A stretch of DNA of 8,360 bases from AM-0621 sp964573505 (GTDB taxonomy: Bacteria > Planctomycetota > Planctomycetia > Planctomycetales > Planctomycetaceae): positions 1-8,360 of the forward strand of contig CAZNMS010000398.1 of NCBI GenBank assembly GCA_964573505.1. The letters are read 5' to 3'. A program made the position numbers and the translations under genes. The notes beneath the pieces are model-generated. The model made no database searches. It saw only the letters and a list, made by a program, of their open reading frames with translations, and was not told the origin of the DNA. This document shows positions 6,711-8,360 of this stretch, one piece after another (the first letter of the stretch is position 1; each line of letters starts with the position of its first letter).

Positions 6711-6994
6711 TCGAAGCCTTCTCGCCGGAGTATCTAGAACTTTGCGAGGTCGATCGAACCGGAGTATCCGGCTATGTCGTTTCACCCGAGTTTCAAGATC
6801 TTTCAGAACTTGACAGACAGGAGCTATTGCGCGAGCGCCTGCTATCGACACAACTGGCCCCCATCGAGTTACGCAAGGTGCTGTTGATCGTCCCTCTGAC
6901 GCCGGAGGAAGCAACGTCGATGGGGCTTCCAACAACAAGCACTCCGAAGCGTGCTGCTTCTGGTTCTCGGCGGAAAACGCTTTCAACTCGGTGA
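6677..6994 (+). CDS. BolA-like small protein, degenerate
   Basis: A 105-residue protein starting inside the HEPN-like gene in another frame (34-bp overlap) with AAGGA 8 bases upstream. The order of elements follows the BolA fold: an N-terminal helix (KIKAALIEAFSPEYL, 6-20), a strand ending GVSGYVVSPEF (29-39), then DLSELDRQELL (41-51), which corresponds to the BolA loop and helix with its RHR motif, and finally VLLIVPLTPEEA (68-79), like the BolA C-terminal strand and TPEEW. The protein has no histidine anywhere, and the RHR histidine is Gln48, so it cannot ligate a 2Fe-2S cluster as BolA does with glutaredoxin. One cysteine is present (C23). The last 15 residues are basic and Ser/Thr-rich, probably disordered. 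I recall similar small proteins next to HEPN proteins of this type, but cannot verify it here. It could be an antitoxin or binding partner of the HEPN-like protein; alternatively the BolA likeness is only structural. Confidence 0.7.
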   Translation: MALKSKIKAALIEAFSPEYLELCEVDRTGVSGYVVSPEFQDLSELDRQELLRERLLSTQLAPIELRKVLLIVPLTPEEATSMGLPTTSTPKRAASGSRRKTLSTR

Positions 6995-7000
6995 TTTGAA

Positions 7001-7090
7001 AAGGGGCTCGGAACGTCGCCTGCTGCAGTGCATGAGCGGGAGCGAGTAGGTTCATGTGAGCCCTTTGTTGCGGCGTTTCATTCGTCGCAA
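7001..7090. other. Two hairpins in the gap between the BolA-like and cytochrome genes
   Basis: GGGCTC (7004-7009) can pair with GAGCCC (7058-7063), extended to 9 bp by a G-T pair and two A-T pairs, around a 48-base loop, followed by TTTGTTG. Directly after, TTGCGGCG (7068-7075) pairs with CGTCGCAA (7083-7090) with one G-T pair around a 7-base loop. Neither has a proper T run. They might attenuate or end transcription from the upstream run, or protect an mRNA end. The gap is 133 bp in total (6995-7127). Confidence 0.3.
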
Positions 7091-7117
7091 AAGTCTGTCA
7101 TCCATGTTGTCGTCAGT

Positions 7118-7121
7118 AAGG
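7118..7121 (+). promoter_or_regulatory. Shine-Dalgarno AAGG for the PSCyt1/DUF1549 gene
   Basis: AAGG within TAAGGTGATC lies 6 bases before the ATG at 7128 and sets the start. Confidence 0.6.
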
Positions 7122-7127
7122 TGATCA

Positions 7128-8360
7128 ATGAGATTTGGCTTCAGCTATTTGATGATGCTCGTACTGATAACGAGTCATGTAACACTTAATGCAGCCGAGA
7201 CCGAAGCTGAGCGTCTTGCGTTTTTCGAGACGAAGATTCGGCCGGTGCTCGTGAAGCACTGCTATGAGTGCCACTCGGATAAGGCGGCGAAGAGCAACAA
7301 GCTCAAGGGCGGACTGCTGCTTGATACGAAGGCCGGAGTGCTTGCGGGCGGGGATAGTGGGCCGAGCGTTGTGCCGGGGAAGCCGGGCGAAGGGTCGCTG
7401 TTGGCGGCTCTGAAGTATGAGTCGTTTGAGATGCCGCCGAAGGGGAAGTTGCCGGCGCAAGTCATCAAGGACTTCGAGCAATGGATCGAGCAGGGAGCGG
7501 TCGATCCGCGCGTTGATGCGGTCGCGGGAGCTCCGGCGAAGAAGACGATCGACATTGAAGCCGGACGGCAGTTTTGGTCGTACAAGCAGCCGCATGCCGC
7601 CACTCCGCCGAGTGTCACTGATGTTACATGGTCGCGCGGCGAAATTGATCGCTTCATTCTTGCGCGACTCGATGCGTCAAAGCTGATACCGGCAGTAGAT
7701 GCTGAGCCGGTCGTGCTCGTGCGGCGCGTCTACTTTGATTTGTGGGGCTTGCCGCCGACTCCCGAGCAAGTCGATGCGTTCCTCGCAGACGTTGCGGAGC
7801 GCGCGAAGTCCGACAAAAGCAAAGCGCTCGATGGGGCATTGGCGCAGCTTGTCGATCAGTTACTCGCGTCGCGCCATTTTGGTGAGCGCTGGGGACGACA
7901 TTGGCTCGACGTTGCTCGCTATGCAGAATCGCTAACGTTGCGCGGGTTCGTTCTGAAGGATGCATGGCGCTATCGCGACTATGTCATTGACGCCTTCAAC
8001 AGCGATATGCCGTATGACCAATTCATCCGCGAGCAGATCGCGGGAGACTTGCTCGTCGAGGCTGCTGACTCACTCGATGTGAAGCGTCGCAAGATGACCG
8101 CGACATCGTTTCTGGCGATCGGCAACACGAACCTCGAAGAGCAAGATAAGAAGACGCTCGTGATGGACGTCATCGACGAGCAGCTTGAAGCGGTCTGCAA
8201 AGCATTCATCGCTCAGACGATCGGATGTGCTCGGTGTCATGATCACAAGTTCGATCCGATTCCCACTCGCGACTACTACGCGCTGGCCGGCATCTTCAAG
8301 AACAGCAAGACGCTCGAACATTCGAACGTCTCAAAATGGATGGAAGTGCCGCTGCCGATG
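7128..8360 (+). CDS. Planctomycete cytochrome c (PSCyt1) and DUF1549 protein, 3' end outside the window
   Basis: The first 411 codons of a longer gene with no stop before the edge. The start is set by AAGG 6 bases upstream and a signal peptide: R2, hydrophobic 4-20, cleavage near NAA at 21-23. A cytochrome c-like PSCyt1 domain follows: heme motif C45-YE-C48-H49, then the glycine-rich GGDSGPSVVPGKPGEG (about 74-89) and MPPKGKL (102-108), whose Met102 is the likely distal heme ligand. From about 168 the DUF1549 (PSCyt2) domain begins: EIDRFILARL, LVRRVYFDLWGLPPTPEQV, FGERWGRHWLDVARYAES, YRDYVIDAFNSDMPYDQFI and GCARCHDHKFDPI, which holds a second CxxCH (367-371). These proteins normally end with DUF1553, expected beyond the edge. 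Such exported proteins are co-encoded with DUF1501 proteins; their role is unproven, with electron transfer or polymer breakdown proposed. The 133-bp gap with hairpins means co-transcription with the upstream genes is possible but not certain. Confidence 0.95.
   Translation, partial: MRFGFSYLMMLVLITSHVTLNAAETEAERLAFFETKIRPVLVKHCYECHSDKAAKSNKLKGGLLLDTKAGVLAGGDSGPSVVPGKPGEGSLLAALKYESFEMPPKGKLPAQVIKDFEQWIEQGAVDPRVDAVAGAPAKKTIDIEAGRQFWSYKQPHAATPPSVTDVTWSRGEIDRFILARLDASKLIPAVDAEPVVLVRRVYFDLWGLPPTPEQVDAFLADVAERAKSDKSKALDGALAQLVDQLLASRHFGERWGRHWLDVARYAESLTLRGFVLKDAWRYRDYVIDAFNSDMPYDQFIREQIAGDLLVEAADSLDVKRRKMTATSFLAIGNTNLEEQDKKTLVMDVIDEQLEAVCKAFIAQTIGCARCHDHKFDPIPTRDYYALAGIFKNSKTLEHSNVSKWMEVPLPM

Noticed and set aside
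6210..6994. Classical HEPN-MNT toxin-antitoxin pair
   Set aside because: The second protein lacks the nucleotidyltransferase GSxxxG and DxD motifs and instead follows the BolA pattern.
7068..7090. Rho-independent terminator after the BolA-like gene
   Set aside because: The stem is decent, but it is followed by AAGTC on the plus strand and by CAAAG on the minus strand, with no T run; kept only as a low-confidence structure.

Overview
The window looks like chromosomal DNA of a planctomycete. Three things point there: a DUF1501 protein with a twin-arginine leader, the start of a 'planctomycete cytochrome c' protein (PSCyt1 plus DUF1549, with CxxCH heme motifs and the GCARCHDH signature), and an intergenic palindrome whose translation contains SVTRCVSEG, a junk peptide I associate with planctomycete genomes. 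GC is moderately high. The family names come from reading motifs; no search was run.

Layout, left to right. Positions 1-149 hold at least 1.6 copies of a 94-bp tandem repeat with an internal hairpin. Next comes a strong hairpin (146-178), probably the terminator of the minus-strand gene at 196-1368, which encodes a secreted seven-repeat VCBS/FG-GAP beta-propeller. A 451-bp divergent intergenic region (1369-1819) carries two inverted-repeat structures. All later genes are on the plus strand. An 866-residue secreted protein of no recognised function lies at 1820-4420. A 308-bp spacer with another palindromic element follows. Then comes a tight three-gene run: the DUF1501 protein (4729-6192), a HEPN-like protein (6210-6710) and a BolA-like small protein (6677-6994). 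After 133 bp begins the PSCyt1/DUF1549 protein, which runs off the right edge (7128 to beyond 8360).

How the genes may work together. DUF1501 and PSCyt1/DUF1549/DUF1553 proteins are habitual genomic partners in planctomycetes, and both are exported here. Here a cytoplasmic HEPN-like/BolA-like pair sits between them. The pair is compact: its genes overlap by 34 bp and each has its own Shine-Dalgarno sequence. It has the look of a two-gene toxin-antitoxin or regulatory module, and it is the most interesting candidate for an undescribed system in this window. The BolA-like member has no histidine at all, so it cannot bind an iron-sulfur cluster through the canonical BolA histidine. The link between this pair and the flanking exported proteins is unproven.
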